Assembly: GCA_942159475.1 (NCBI GenBank)
Contig: OW804098.1
Location: 7,292,383 to 7,356,382, forward strand
Length of the DNA: 64,000 nucleotides
Reading direction: 5' to 3'
Source of the DNA: Sthenelais limicola
Lineage: Eukaryota; Annelida; Polychaeta; Phyllodocida; Sigalionidae
Under the pieces are notes generated by a model. That model was not told the DNA's origin. It made no database searches and worked only from the letters and a program-made list of their open reading frames with translations. How positions within the stretch are numbered: position 1 is the stretch's first letter; each line of letters starts with the position of its first letter. Position numbers and translations under genes: made by a program. Below, piece after piece: positions 31,790 to 42,450 of this stretch.

Positions 31790-34165
31790 TTTATACTACG
31801 AATCCATTTTCATGGCACAAGAATCAGTAAAATTATTTTGATTATAATTTAATTAATATATCTCTGAGATACCCATCACATGTCAGAATAAGTGTGGCAT
31901 AAGATTTGTAACCTGGCTATAATATCTTAGGACTGAGCAGGGAAAGACAAAAAATGCCTAAAAATGGACCAAAAAAGCTTTTATACTACGAATCCACTTC
32001 TAAATGAGATATCTAAAGAAATAAAAAAGAATAAGAATCCAGCTTTTCAAATTATCATTATTAGATTCTTGTGATGCTATGGGCAAAGTTTAAAAGATTT
32101 AGTGTTTATACATTCAGTGTGGTGGGAGCCAGTCTGAAAAAAGCCAAATGCCAAATATTTATACTACAAATCCACAATGTCATCTAGTGTTAGTTTGATG
32201 AACAGTGCCACCACCTACCATTTTACTGCTTACCTGACTTATCCAGTGTCAATGACCGTTCAAGCTTTGTACCATTGAAACCAATGTAAGTCTTATTTCT
32301 ACTGGTTTTCTTGATAGATTGTCTAATAAAGTCGGAAATATTAAAGATCAGGATGATCAATTCAGCCATAATTTACATTTTAGCCATATTTAAGTCAAAT
32401 TTTCACTATGAATCCATTGGCCATACGGCCTGAGCAATAATAGGAGCTGTTCACCGCTTATTTGTAACTGGTTCTTTTGGTATTGATGGTTAACATAGGT
32501 GGATTTGTAGTATAAATGGATTTGTAGTATAAATGTAATTTATAGTTTAAGCATTTTTCACTCAAATTCTTGGCATATTTACCATCATTTTGAAGGAAAT
32601 GAATGTTGCTAGAGGTAATTTAGTCGATTGGATGCCAGTGGACGTATCATATATGCTTTTTTATTTCTATTATTATTATTACTACCATTACGTCTGTCGG
32701 ATTTAAATGCTTGCTGTGGGAAGAGAAATGCTTCTAGGACAATATGATAAAAAATACCTGAAACCATGCTACAATATCCCTGGTCACCAAAGATGAAGAT
32801 TAAAATAATTTTAGAACGTACACACTAGATGAAAATCAAGCCATTCAATTTCAATAATTATTTTTATACTACGAATCCACTATGAGAATATTTATACTAC
32901 AAATCCACTTAATTACATAGGAAATAATATTGTTTAACATCAATTTTTTTTAGAAATGTTTTACAGATGCTGACAGCTTCCTCTACACACAGTTTCAGGA
33001 TTTATACTTGATTGATATTGGAATCAAGAATGATACAACATTTCATATATTTCAAAATTAGAGATTCATTCCAGAAAAATAAATTGCTTTCGCATAGATG
33101 GATAAAAAAATACCTGAAACCATGCTACAATATCCCTGGTCACCAAGAATGAAGATTAAAATAATTTTAGAACTTACATACAGGATGAAAATCAAGCCAT
33201 TCAATTTCAATAATTAATTTTATACTACAAATCCACCATGAGAATATTTATACTACAAATCCACATAATTACATAGGAAATAATATCGTTTTACATCAAT
33301 TTTTTACAGATGCTGACAGCTTCCTCTACACACAGTTTCAGGAATTATACTAGATTGATATTGGAATCAGGAACAATACAACGTTTCATATATATATTTC
33401 AAAATTAGAGATTCATTCCAGAAAAATAAATTGCTTTCGCATAGATGAATAAAAAATACCTGAAACCATGCTACAATATCCCTGGCCACCAAGGATGAAG
33501 ATTAAAATAATTTTAGAACCTACATCACAGGATGAAAATCAAGCCATTCAATTTCAATAATTAATTTTATACTACGAATCCACTATGAGAATATTTATAC
33601 TACGAATCCATGTAATTACATAGGAAATAATATCATTTAACATCAATTTTTTTTTAGAAATGTTTTACAGATGCTGACAGCTTCCTCTACACACAGTTTC
33701 AGGAATTATACTAGATTGATATTGGAATCAGGAACGATACAACATTTCATATATTTTAAAATTAGAGATTCATTGCTTAAAATTTATACTACGAATCCAT
33801 TTCTTTGGTCTCTCATAGTGAATTTATTGATGATCTCAGCACCATGAAAAGTTTATGATACCATAGATACAACTCTCAGGTTGGACTAGCATGAAATCTT
33901 TATTATCTAACTCCTCTGTCCTATTATTTATTGGGTTTGCCACAACCTAATGTCAATTTTGACTAGTTCCAGCAGCTCCTGATTAAAAATGTCATGAGAT
34001 GAAAAAATATGAAAGAATGAAGTTCATTAACTTTCTCACCTGTTTTTCAGGCCGCTAAAACATTCCTTTTACTGGGACTAATCGATAAATAACCAGGATC
34101 AATTCATAGAGGGTAAAGAAAAGCATAAAAGCAGCATAAATCAATGGATTTGTAGTATAAAAGTA
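31790..34165. repeat. Dispersed 17-bp motif TTTATACTACRAATCCA
   Basis: Copies lie near 31790, 31980, 32158, 32863, 32889, 33220, 33247, 33566, 33596 and 33783 on plus, and near 32499, 32516 and 34144 on minus. They are confined to this element. The near-perfect conservation of a short word inside decaying AT-rich DNA suggests a protein-binding site, perhaps for the transposase. Confidence 0.8.
32746..33775 (+). repeat. Three ~350-bp direct repeats
   Basis: Units start with 'ataaaaaatacctgaaacc' at about 32746, 33101 and 33447. Each includes two of the 17-bp motifs and a 'gatgctgacagcttcctcta' block. Small indels separate the copies. Confidence 0.9.
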
Positions 34166-34342
34166 TGAAATTCACTTTGTATTTCAACCATCAACCCTCC
34201 TCTTAATATAGAAAAATAAGAAATGATATTTTCAGGGATTAATCTATATACTATTGACAATATATGGACAAAAGATGAAAATGATTAAAGAAAATTTTTT
34301 TTGAAAAAAAATGTTACAAAATTTCCGGATTTGACCATATAT

Positions 34343-36715
34343 CAAACAATTCATGATGGAAAAAAAGGAAGAATAACATTTTGGACTGTGTGTGGAGAGT
34401 CGATGAGTGGCTGAGCGGAAAGTGTAGGGATAGGTATCGGACTATATAGGGCATATGGAAGCTATAGCATCTGAAGGGTAATAATTAAGACACATGCATG
34501 AGTCAGTCAGTCGACGTACGCAGAGTAGGAGCTGGATATATGATTTATGTATAGAGCCATCTATATAGGTGCATGGTCAGTATAGGCACATGTTTGTCGG
34601 TCGGAAGTGGCCAAAATAAAATAAGGGGGAATTAAGAGGGGATCAATCATGAGTTTAAGTGCCGCTCTGCGAGAGGTCAATTGGTACGAATTGACTGATG
34701 GAGGTATACCCGGCATCTCGATTTTGATAGCGCGCTCTATAGACCCTTTTCAGTTGACGTCATCAACAGCTAATCCGTGCGCGGGAACTCAACTGGAGGC
34801 AAAACTGAGCGGGCACACGCTACTCACTGCCTCCACAACACTTAAAATGCCTTATTGCTCACTGTTTTAATAGTCGTTCATGTAGATTGAATCATATCAA
34901 TGCTATTAGTTGAAATTGCACCCACAGAATGAGACAGGATGATAAGAAATACATTGTGGTATATGAGGTTCTGCTTTGAAGGGTGTCAGTGAGTGTTGTG
35001 TGAGATATATTGGAGTTTATCAAGCTATATCCCGGGCTATGTCACTGCAGGGCACAAGCATGAAGCCTAGTGTGAGTGTACGGCAGGGAGTGGCTTGGTG
35101 CCCCGGTGACAAATAGCTCGAGCTCCCTCCCAGCAACTCAACCAGCACACATGTACACATGTCTCAGTGTATCCTCCCCCTCTATACACTTCAATCAGTA
35201 TTTTCGTTTTCTAAAGTGGGTACACATCTAACTTAATCAAGTAAAACTCTGGCTATACCTCCTATAGGATATCATATTTGATCTTTTGTACATGCCCAGA
35301 TAATACACAACTATAGGCATCCAAAGTGGTATATATGCTGATTTGTTATGGTTGGCGTACATGCTGAGTGTTAGGCTAGTGTTGACCAAATAAAAATGAA
35401 TAATTGGGAGGGCTTGAAACTTAGTCATTTTTTTAAATCAAATAACCATACATTCTGAGCTTTAACGAAAAGGGTGTGGTAATGTTTCTCTCGATTCAAT
35501 TTTTTGTCTAGGTGTTTATTTCTCCTTATATCTCTTGGTAAAGATCACATTAATGACGGCCAAGTGGTTTGGGCCATTCCTCCATGCTTAATTGTGACCT
35601 AGTTAAGTAAGCTGTGTTTGGGAAAGAGTTAAAAATATGCAGATATTAAAGTTAGAGCACAAATAAATATCGCATCGTAAAGTTGAGATCTTTTGATATG
35701 AAATTTACACTGTAGCATAAAACTATGTGAAAAAAAGGAGATATGGACAATGGACACTTTTAATTGAACTACACACTTGTAGAAAATCTTGTTTGGTTAG
35801 ATAATTTTTGGTTTGCCTGGAAGAAGTGCATGACCGACCAGTGCACGCAGATGGTGTATTAATTTCTGATTGTATGTATGTATGTATGTCTAGGGAGGTA
35901 TATATAGGATTTTTATTCTGACTAGACATACAGAATAAAAATCATATATATATATATATATACCTCGCTGCTATACACCATGGTGACATACGGAGAGGTG
36001 TGCCAGACCTGTCACCGCTCTCATGCTTCCATTAGAGAAAGAGCTAGGATGGAATTTGAGCTGGGGAAAGACCCGGTAATTTAATCGTTAATGGAGGGAG
36101 TCATGCCCACTATACCGCCCAACTGACGGGACCATATGCATGGTGACCAAAACGTCGGCACATGCTGCACATGCTCCGTGTTTCTTGTCCTAGTTGACAC
36201 TAAGCAATGCAAAAGTATTTATGTATTATGATATATCATAATTGTACTGACAAAATGGGGTTTAATGGAGAAGAAAATTTGAAAATGTTATGGAGATTGT
36301 GATCTTTTTTGGAAGGGTGGACATTATGGATATTGATTAATTGATGGAAGACTGGCATCCCTGAGATGAACAAGGAAATGGAGAGGCATTAAGACAGGGT
36401 CAGCGGGAGGAACCGGAGGTGCTTCGGAATCCCTTGTTGGCTGGAGACGGTGGAGCGTTCCCGAGGGGTCAGTTGGGATGAAGGAATTAAGCAGGCGCGG
36501 GGCAATAGGAGGCGAGGGGAAGAAATTTGGCTTAATGAATTTGTTCAAAGGTGATAAGTTGATTGGAATGCAGCTGTTATGACCGATCAACTTATTAATA
36601 GAGGCGGATGGGTGGACCAAATGTTTACTAACGGTTCCTCTTCCTTCGACCGTCCCTATATAATTGTGCGCTAATCATCTCTTTTTTTTTTGTCAAATAT
36701 TTTTATTTTCATACA
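34343..36715. other. Gene-free spacer
   Basis: No gene supported. A 73-codon frame at 34649-34870 lies in slightly G+C-richer DNA without recognisable motifs. A GTAT tetranucleotide run precedes a strong palindrome at 35896-35965. The segment 36475-36520 ('gcgcggggcaataggaggcg') recurs at 37571-37590. Confidence 0.4.
35896..35965. repeat. AT-rich palindrome
   Basis: The left arm 35896-35920 (AGGTATATATAGGATTTTTA, continuing TTCTG) pairs with the right arm 35931-35965, which carries a longer TA run, around a 10-bp loop. Likely cruciform-prone; the TA run suggests slippage. Confidence 0.65.
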
Positions 36716-36849
36716 CAGTTAGGTCCAGACACCTACATTCCTCCATTCCACATCAAGCGATAAGCTTAACCGCAAGGCTAAGACTAAGGCTAAAGAGTTA
36801 ATGACTCCCTGAAACTTAGGTGACCACAACTGCCTTCTGAACCTGACTG
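36716..36849 (-). mobile_element. MITE family A, copy 5
   Basis: A 134-bp copy flanked by the 4-bp duplication TACA (36712-36715 and 36850-36853). It has the same length and orientation as copy 1. Confidence 0.9.
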
Positions 36850-37927
36850 TACAGGGAACATGTCAATTGACACTGATTTAGGTGCCTCTTTAGGCTTGTT
36901 TTAAATGATTTAAATGATTTAAATGATTTTCGGTTCATCATCTGTGACCGAAAATGCCAAAACATATAGCCCACATCACAGCCTCCATATGTGATTTCCG
37001 GACTGGACCAAGAGATGAATAATTTGTCTACCCAAAATAAGGTATATATATAGGCTGTTCTTGATTTGTGAATATTCATATATATATTAATATTCAACAA
37101 GAGGTCGATCAGCTTAAGTCTTAAGTCAATATTGATGAAATAGTGATTTTCTGCATTTGCATGGATGTAGCTTAAAATGCCATTGAGAGAGAAGTGCCTG
37201 TTTTTGTTGTGTTCGGTCACATTCTCCAGAATCAGATAGGATAGTAAAATATAATTATCATTTATGAAAAGCCGAGCTCAGCCTGTATCAATTGTCCAGC
37301 GTGCTGTGAGGTATTTTGGTCCAAGTGGGGTTCGAACCGGTGAGGAAGGAGGAACGGGGACTGAGTGACCGTGCGTGCTAGTAGATGCAGGAGTTCGGCT
37401 CTGAGGAATATACACGCAATTTGTCCAACCGTATTGAAGGGCACGAAGTGGCTATATATAGACTCGCTATAGACTTGCGCAAGAGGGGCAGTATATGGTG
37501 AGGTATGTGGTGGCGGTCTATAGGGCAGCTATAGAGTGGTTCGATCAGGGTATAATAAGATGAAGGAAGGGGGCGCGGGGCAATAGGATGCGAGCTGAGA
37601 GTGGGAGATATATATAGGGACTGCATCAGAAGGGATGCGAGAGGTAGATCCATATGCATGGATGCATATATGGCGCAGCGATGGTATATGTATCAAACGA
37701 TATATCGGTCGAGCATTCCATATTTCAACATTTAAGAAAAATAAATTGTGCGTTTGATATGAGGAGAATTACGTGCAATTAGAAGAAGAGAATCGGTACA
37801 ATATTATATGGCGCTTCGATCTATGGAAAAATGAGAAATGAGAAATATGATTTAAATTGATTTCTAATTTATTTTTATTCATGAAAAGGTACAAAAATAA
37901 ATTCACTGAGGAGACCTAATTAGCTTG
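36850..37927. other. Gene-free spacer
   Basis: A small triple 'aaatgattt' repeat lies at 36904-36935. A GGGGTTCGAACC word near 37327 looks like a tRNA T-loop, but no cloverleaf fits around it. A second copy of the 'gatgaagg..gcgcggggcaata' repeat is at 37558. No gene supported. Confidence 0.4.
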
Positions 37928-38456
37928 GCAACAGATATATACTACATATATGCACACATGGTAAGAAGTCGGGCCGGATATGAAGTGGTTCAGATACAAG
38001 TGCATATATGGGTATGATATTATTTTAAGAATGATTAGCATATTCCATATATGGATACAAAAGTGTACATATTTCATATGGGTACAAAAGTTGATCAAGT
38101 GGAATCAACCAAAGAGAAAAAAAATGAAATACATGTAGCTAATAATGTAATAGTAAAAGTACAAGAAGATGTAAGTACTATATATATGCCCTAATATTAA
38201 TCACTCCTGCGAACGACAGCAATTAAGGAAAGTTATGTAGGCTTCTCAAGAATGATAAGGCAGCTATCATAGAGCTGTAGAGAGATGGTAAGAAGTCGCG
38301 GCGGGGGTATGTGCATGGGTATATGATATTAGTTGAAAAAGTCATATCCCCATATATTTCATATAGCAACAGATATATACTACATATATGCAGACATGGT
38401 AAGAAGTCGGGCCGGATATAAAGTGGTTCAGATACAAGTGCATATATGGGTATGAT
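37928..38456. repeat. 91-bp duplicated segment flanking the SUMO insertion
   Basis: 37928-38018 and 38366-38456 are nearly identical ('gtaagaagtcgggccggata' in both), with a third, diverged copy near 38285-38327. The second copy stops at 'gggtatgat', exactly where the SUMO leader begins (38457), whereas the first continues into AT-rich sequence. This places a junction at 38456/38457. Confidence 0.75.
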
Positions 38457-38532
38457 GAAGCTTCTTTGTGCGCCATTTCCGCGGCAGGACGACCCGATTT
38501 TACACTGACTCATTTTAAGCCACCATTCCAGA

Positions 38533-38808
38533 ATGTCGGACGAAAAAAAGCCCGAGGGGTCCACCGAACACATCAACTTGCGTGTGATAGGTCAAGATGG
38601 ACAAGTGGTACATTTTAAGATAAAAAAGAACACACCACTGCGGAAACTAATGACCGCATTCTGTGAGAGAACCCAACTGAGGTTGGAATCTCTAAGATTT
38701 AGGTTCGATGGCCAGCCCATCAATGAAACAGACACGCCATTACAGCTCGAAATGGAGGACGGGGACTCCATAGATGTCTTTCAGCAGCAAACTGGCGGAT
38801 TACGATAA
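38533..38808 (+). CDS. SUMO: SUMO (small ubiquitin-like modifier), intronless
   Basis: This frame of 91 codons is a complete SUMO. A short charged N-tail (1-12) precedes the beta-grasp fold beginning [33 protein letters not shown] and the acidic [17 protein letters not shown] follow. The di-glycine ends the mature protein, and two extra residues (LR) would be removed by a SUMO protease before conjugation to lysines of target proteins. It is closest in style to SUMO-2/3. A G+C-rich leader of about 75 bases precedes the ATG. Animal SUMO genes usually have introns; this one has none, so I infer a retrocopy that has kept its frame. It lies inside the candidate giant transposon, far from any other host-like gene. 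Whether it is expressed is unknown. Confidence 0.92.
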   Translation: MSDEKKPEGSTEHINLRVIGQDGQVVHFKIKKNTPLRKLMTAFCERTQLRLESLRFRFDGQPINETDTPLQLEMEDGDSIDVFQQQTGGLR

Positions 38809-39399
38809 ACCCCAAGATTTATAAAACCAAAATAGTGTACATGTGAAATATTAAGTGTGTAAGGATGGCTTCACCTTGACCACTTCCAAGAAGAAACTTG
38901 ATTAAGAACCATCCATTCCCAAGTTACTTGTGGAACTGAGTGGTCGGATCAGAAAGAAACGGTTAATTCTTTTTGTGGCAGGTACCCAAGGACAGATGGT
39001 TTCCTTGTTTGACAACAGACGTTGCCTATGATCAAATATTTGGGGGTTTTCTCAATATTCAACTTGGGCATGTTTTACGTTATTTGGCACTGAAAACTTC
39101 TCTCGCTTTAAACATTTCTATTACTCGATTGCCACCTGAAAAACCTTATGAAAAATTGTCACTTCTGCTGTACATAGCTTTCCCTTCAATATAGCTTTCC
39201 CTGAAATAGTCATTTAAGGATGTCATATGGTGATGTCCAATGCACAGTGTATATGTTAAATTTAAGTCCAATGGATGTCATATGGTGATGTCCAATGCAG
39301 AGTATATATGTTAAATTTAAGTCCAATGGATGTCATATGGTGATGTCCAATGCACAGTTAAATGGAGAGTAGATATATATAGTCCTAATTAATGTCTTT
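38809..39399. other. SUMO 3' flank
   Basis: No further gene. The first part may be the SUMO 3' untranslated region. No clear poly(A) tract marks a retrocopy end. The frame at 38973-39194 is not recognised. A tandem repeat occupies 39218-39359. Confidence 0.4.
39218..39359 (+). repeat. 55-bp tandem repeat, 2.6 copies
   Basis: Units beginning 'ggatgtcatatggtgatgtc' start at 39218, 39273 and 39328 and are nearly identical. Confidence 0.9.
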
Positions 39400-39985
39400 C
39401 TATGCTGGCAATTGAAGACGTATGCAGACGTTTTTGGCCGCATGTGTAATCTCACAACGAAATTTCCCCTCGCCGTCAAATTCAATCATGACCGTATATC
39501 CCCCATATCGGGTCAATACGTTGTTCCCCTGTGTTGCTTCCATCTTCCAGTCAACATTGGCATGTTCCTCCTCAACTTCTGAAAGGGCATGATACTCTAC
39601 GGATCCGCTCGCCACCCCCTCGTCAATTTGGGCATAAACATCTAGTCGTCCATAGTGGAGGTGCATTCTGAAAATTATAAAATAAAAATATAATCGATAT
39701 GCTCATGTCAAATAAGGAAATAATTAATTTCATATGGTCAAAAGTCTGATTTAATAGTTTGGTACGTATAAAAAATATAACTAGTCACAATTTAAATAAA
39801 AGATGGCAATGAATAGTTATATGTGCTTACTTGCTCAAGTTATAAGTTGAGGTCCAGTGATGAGGTGTTGTTAGGTTGCTGTCGTTCGCAGGAGTGATCC
39901 AAAATTCATGCCGACTTGGAAAAGTTAAACAATAGCTAGGTAGAGGGCTATAGCTATAGCTGTCAGTTTCATTATAATTTCAACG
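39400..39985 (-). CDS. Unrecognised two-exon candidate gene
   Basis: The minus-strand frame 39666-39400 (88 codons) is preceded at 39667 by a good splice acceptor (pyrimidine-rich, TTTTCAG). A donor GTAAGC follows an upstream open stretch ending at 39831. Joining them keeps the frame and gives ...WITPANDSNLTTPHHWTSTYNLSK + MHLHYGRLDVYAQ..., which reads like real protein rather than noise. The composition, with alternating polar/hydrophobic residues (NNVLTRYGGYTVMIEFDGEG), suggests a beta-rich domain. I do not recognise the family, and the start is uncertain: the upstream exon stays open to about 39985. A 23-bp piece of the upstream exon is repeated near 38197-38222 in inverted orientation. 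Confidence 0.4.
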
Positions 39986-41689
39986 AATCAGTACGCGACA
40001 AAATATCAGAGAGAGACATCTCACTTACAGATTAAGGGGGCGTGGTGCTGGCGGTGATCGCCAAAGTATCAACCTAATTAGTATCAACAAGTTTTGACTC
40101 AGCGTCAAACGACCCCCCAAAGATAGATATGTATCCCATTGTATAAATTGAATTTATTTTAGTGATTGCATGGGCTATCATTTTAGTAAAAGAATAAGAC
40201 ATATAAAGATATTGAAAAACAAATTATAATGTGTAGCGACGGATTTGGTAGATGGAAGAGGTTGGCAGATTAATTGCCTAGGTATTCGATTAAATCACTG
40301 TTGTGAGCTCTGTCTAAATGTCTCTCTCTGCAGGTTTGTCTATATAGGTGTCTCGATGCCCAATCAAGTACGTCTTCATTTCTCCAATATCACCTTAATT
40401 CGACTCCATATGTTGATCCCCGTTCATTTCGCCTCCCCCCCCTGCTATACTCTGATCTACGATATAAAAAAAGACTGATGATTGTTTCGATGGCGATCCA
40501 AAATTGATTATTTGATCACTATTTAAGTGTAAATGTTAAAAATAATATTAAATGGTTTGATGGTGAGCGTGGGAAGGTTGGGACAATTTAGTGAATATAA
40601 ACAGTTCCATATCGCCTATAAGATAATGGCGACAATGCACCGCCATAACAATATTAGAGGGCCGGCCGTGGTGGTATAATTACAATCACAGCGCCTATAT
40701 ATTAACAATTATATAGGTGGTCTGAAATGATAGCGTTTGACATTGAGCAGATTAATAGTGTAGCTTGTGTGAATTGGTCGAAAAGTTGAGAAAAGTTTTG
40801 TCAGACGTTAGAAAAGATTTATGTGTAACATATCTGTATGTCCTTATATAAATATAGGGTTGAGTATAGTGTGTATGGATAAGTGAGAATTTATGAGGGC
40901 TGATAAATTGTCATTGTGAATTGTCGTCATGATGATAGAAATGAATGATGTAACAACGGTAATAGGCACTAATGATTAACAAATATTGAAATGAATTGAA
41001 TGTGCTTCATCGAAGAAAAAAGAGATGCATGAGAGATATATAAGTGATGAAAGTTAATGGTGCAGCCACCTGTGTGCAATGAAGGAGATTATTATTTGAG
41101 TGGTGATGCGAAGTATAAATATATAAAGATGTAATATATATACATATGTTAAAATGGACAAAGTGAATAATATATAGAAGGTGATTATAAATGGATGTGG
41201 AAATGTGTGTATTATTGGAAATGATTTGTTATGCCAAAAATTCAAGACAATGTCCCATATAGAATAGCTGATTAGGAGTCAATTTATGGTGTTTGTATAA
41301 GTCAAAATAAAAAATGAATAATTATAGTTACATTTTTTGTGTGTATATCGTGGTTGGCCCATTTATGGTGAGTGGGTGGTCGAGTAATATTGTGACATAT
41401 GGGTGGACAAATCAAGATGACGTTGAAATGCATTTTTTATTACCGGATTAGTAAAGTGAAATGTGCATGCATATAATAACAGGAGGTAACAGAAAATGGT
41501 CGAATAATGGTAACAATTTATCAAATGGTCATTTCATGGTGCATTGACAATAGATTTTTGGTGGTGTTGGTTTGACTGGATAAGAAGGAGGTTTATAATT
41601 GTTTGTTCAAAGTCAAATTAACGTATATGGTAAAGGTGATTACGCCAATTAATGTCAATATATGTTAGATAAGGTTGATTGGGCATATG
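39986..41689. other. Gene-free AT-rich spacer
   Basis: No coding or RNA gene found. Purine-rich plus strand around 40850-41600. Short open frames (40245-40478, 41054-41245) carry nothing recognisable. Confidence 0.4.
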
Positions 41690-42450
41690 TTGTTTTGACG
41701 TTGGTTTGACTTGGTCAATGAAGGGCATGCCTCCCTATAACTTATATTGAACCAATGGATTGACGTTAATCAAACATTGGTTATCCTAACGCTAATAAAA
41801 CATTGGTAAAAGATAATGTTGTTTTGTGCCACGTTGTTTTAACGGTTGTTTGACTTGGTCAGAAAGACGATTATTTCATGAACGTCTATATAACGTCATC
41901 GATTTACGTTTATCTAACGTTGTAAATTCGAACGTTAATCTAACGTTGACAAAATAAGGTGGACTTCCCATACGTTGTTTTGACGTTGGTTAATCTAACA
42001 TTGGTTATCACAACGTTAATGCAACGTTGGTCAAAATAACGTTGATTGATACAACGTTGTTTTGACAGTGTCTTTAATTGGTCTGAAAGACGTTTATTTC
42101 CAGAACGTCGATCCAACGTAGGTGGATTTACGTTAATCCAACGTGCGCTATACAAACGTTAATCTGACGTTGTCGAAAAAAGGTTCGTTTTACAAACGTC
42201 GTTTTGACGTTGTTTCACCGCAGTGAAATTGAGGTGTTTATGAATACGTTGTTTTAACGTTTTTAAGACGTTAGCAGACAAACGTTATATTAGGTTCATT
42301 ATTAGTGAGGTTGGATAAACGTTTAGGAAAAGTACGTAGTTGATAAAAACGTGGGAAAAACTTCTATATAACGCTGATTGCAAAACGTTGCTAAAAGTGA
42401 TTGACAGTCAACGTTTGTAAACGTTGGCAGAACGTTTTTTGTTACCTGGG
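41690..42450. repeat. Right subterminal ACGT/AACGTT array
   Basis: It is dense in AACGTT, ACGTTG and TAACGTT words, with about the same density as the left arm. It ends in the inverted form of the 14-bp terminal repeat. The two arms are not collinear copies; they share only the motif and the tip. Confidence 0.75.

Larger units (their letters stand above)
31586..34342. mobile_element. 2.76-kb non-autonomous element with 36-bp perfect TIRs
   Basis: The first 36 bp (31586-31621, containing GGTCAAATCCGGAAATTTTG) are the exact reverse complement of 34307-34342. The terminal sequence is TA-rich, compatible with a TA target duplication as in Tc1/mariner-type elements, but this is only a suggestion. 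No frame over about 60 codons exists. The interior carries about a dozen copies of TTTATACTACRAATCCA in both orientations and a triple ~350-bp repeat. Confidence 0.85.
5725..42450. mobile_element. Candidate giant CACTA-like DNA transposon (36.7 kb)
   Basis: The interval starts with CCCAGGTAACAAAA (5725-5738) and ends with the exact reverse complement (42437-42450). The two bases outside each end are both TG (5723-5724 and 42451-42452), compatible with a 2-bp target duplication. Both ends continue inward into regions dense in ACGT/AACGTT motifs. CACTA/EnSpm transposons are known for short inverted repeats, motif-rich subterminal regions and short target duplications, and a CACTA-type transposase fragment lies inside. 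No catalytic transposase core is visible, so the element would not be autonomous as it stands. The alternative is that the arms belong to two separate copies. Confidence 0.45.

Noticed and set aside
34649..34870. 73-codon frame in slightly G+C-richer DNA
   Set aside because: No recognisable motif and no splice-supported extension; length is within chance.
37322..37345. GGGGTTCGAACC word, possible tRNA T-loop
   Set aside because: Flanking bases do not form the T-stem, acceptor stem or anticodon arm of a tRNA in either orientation.
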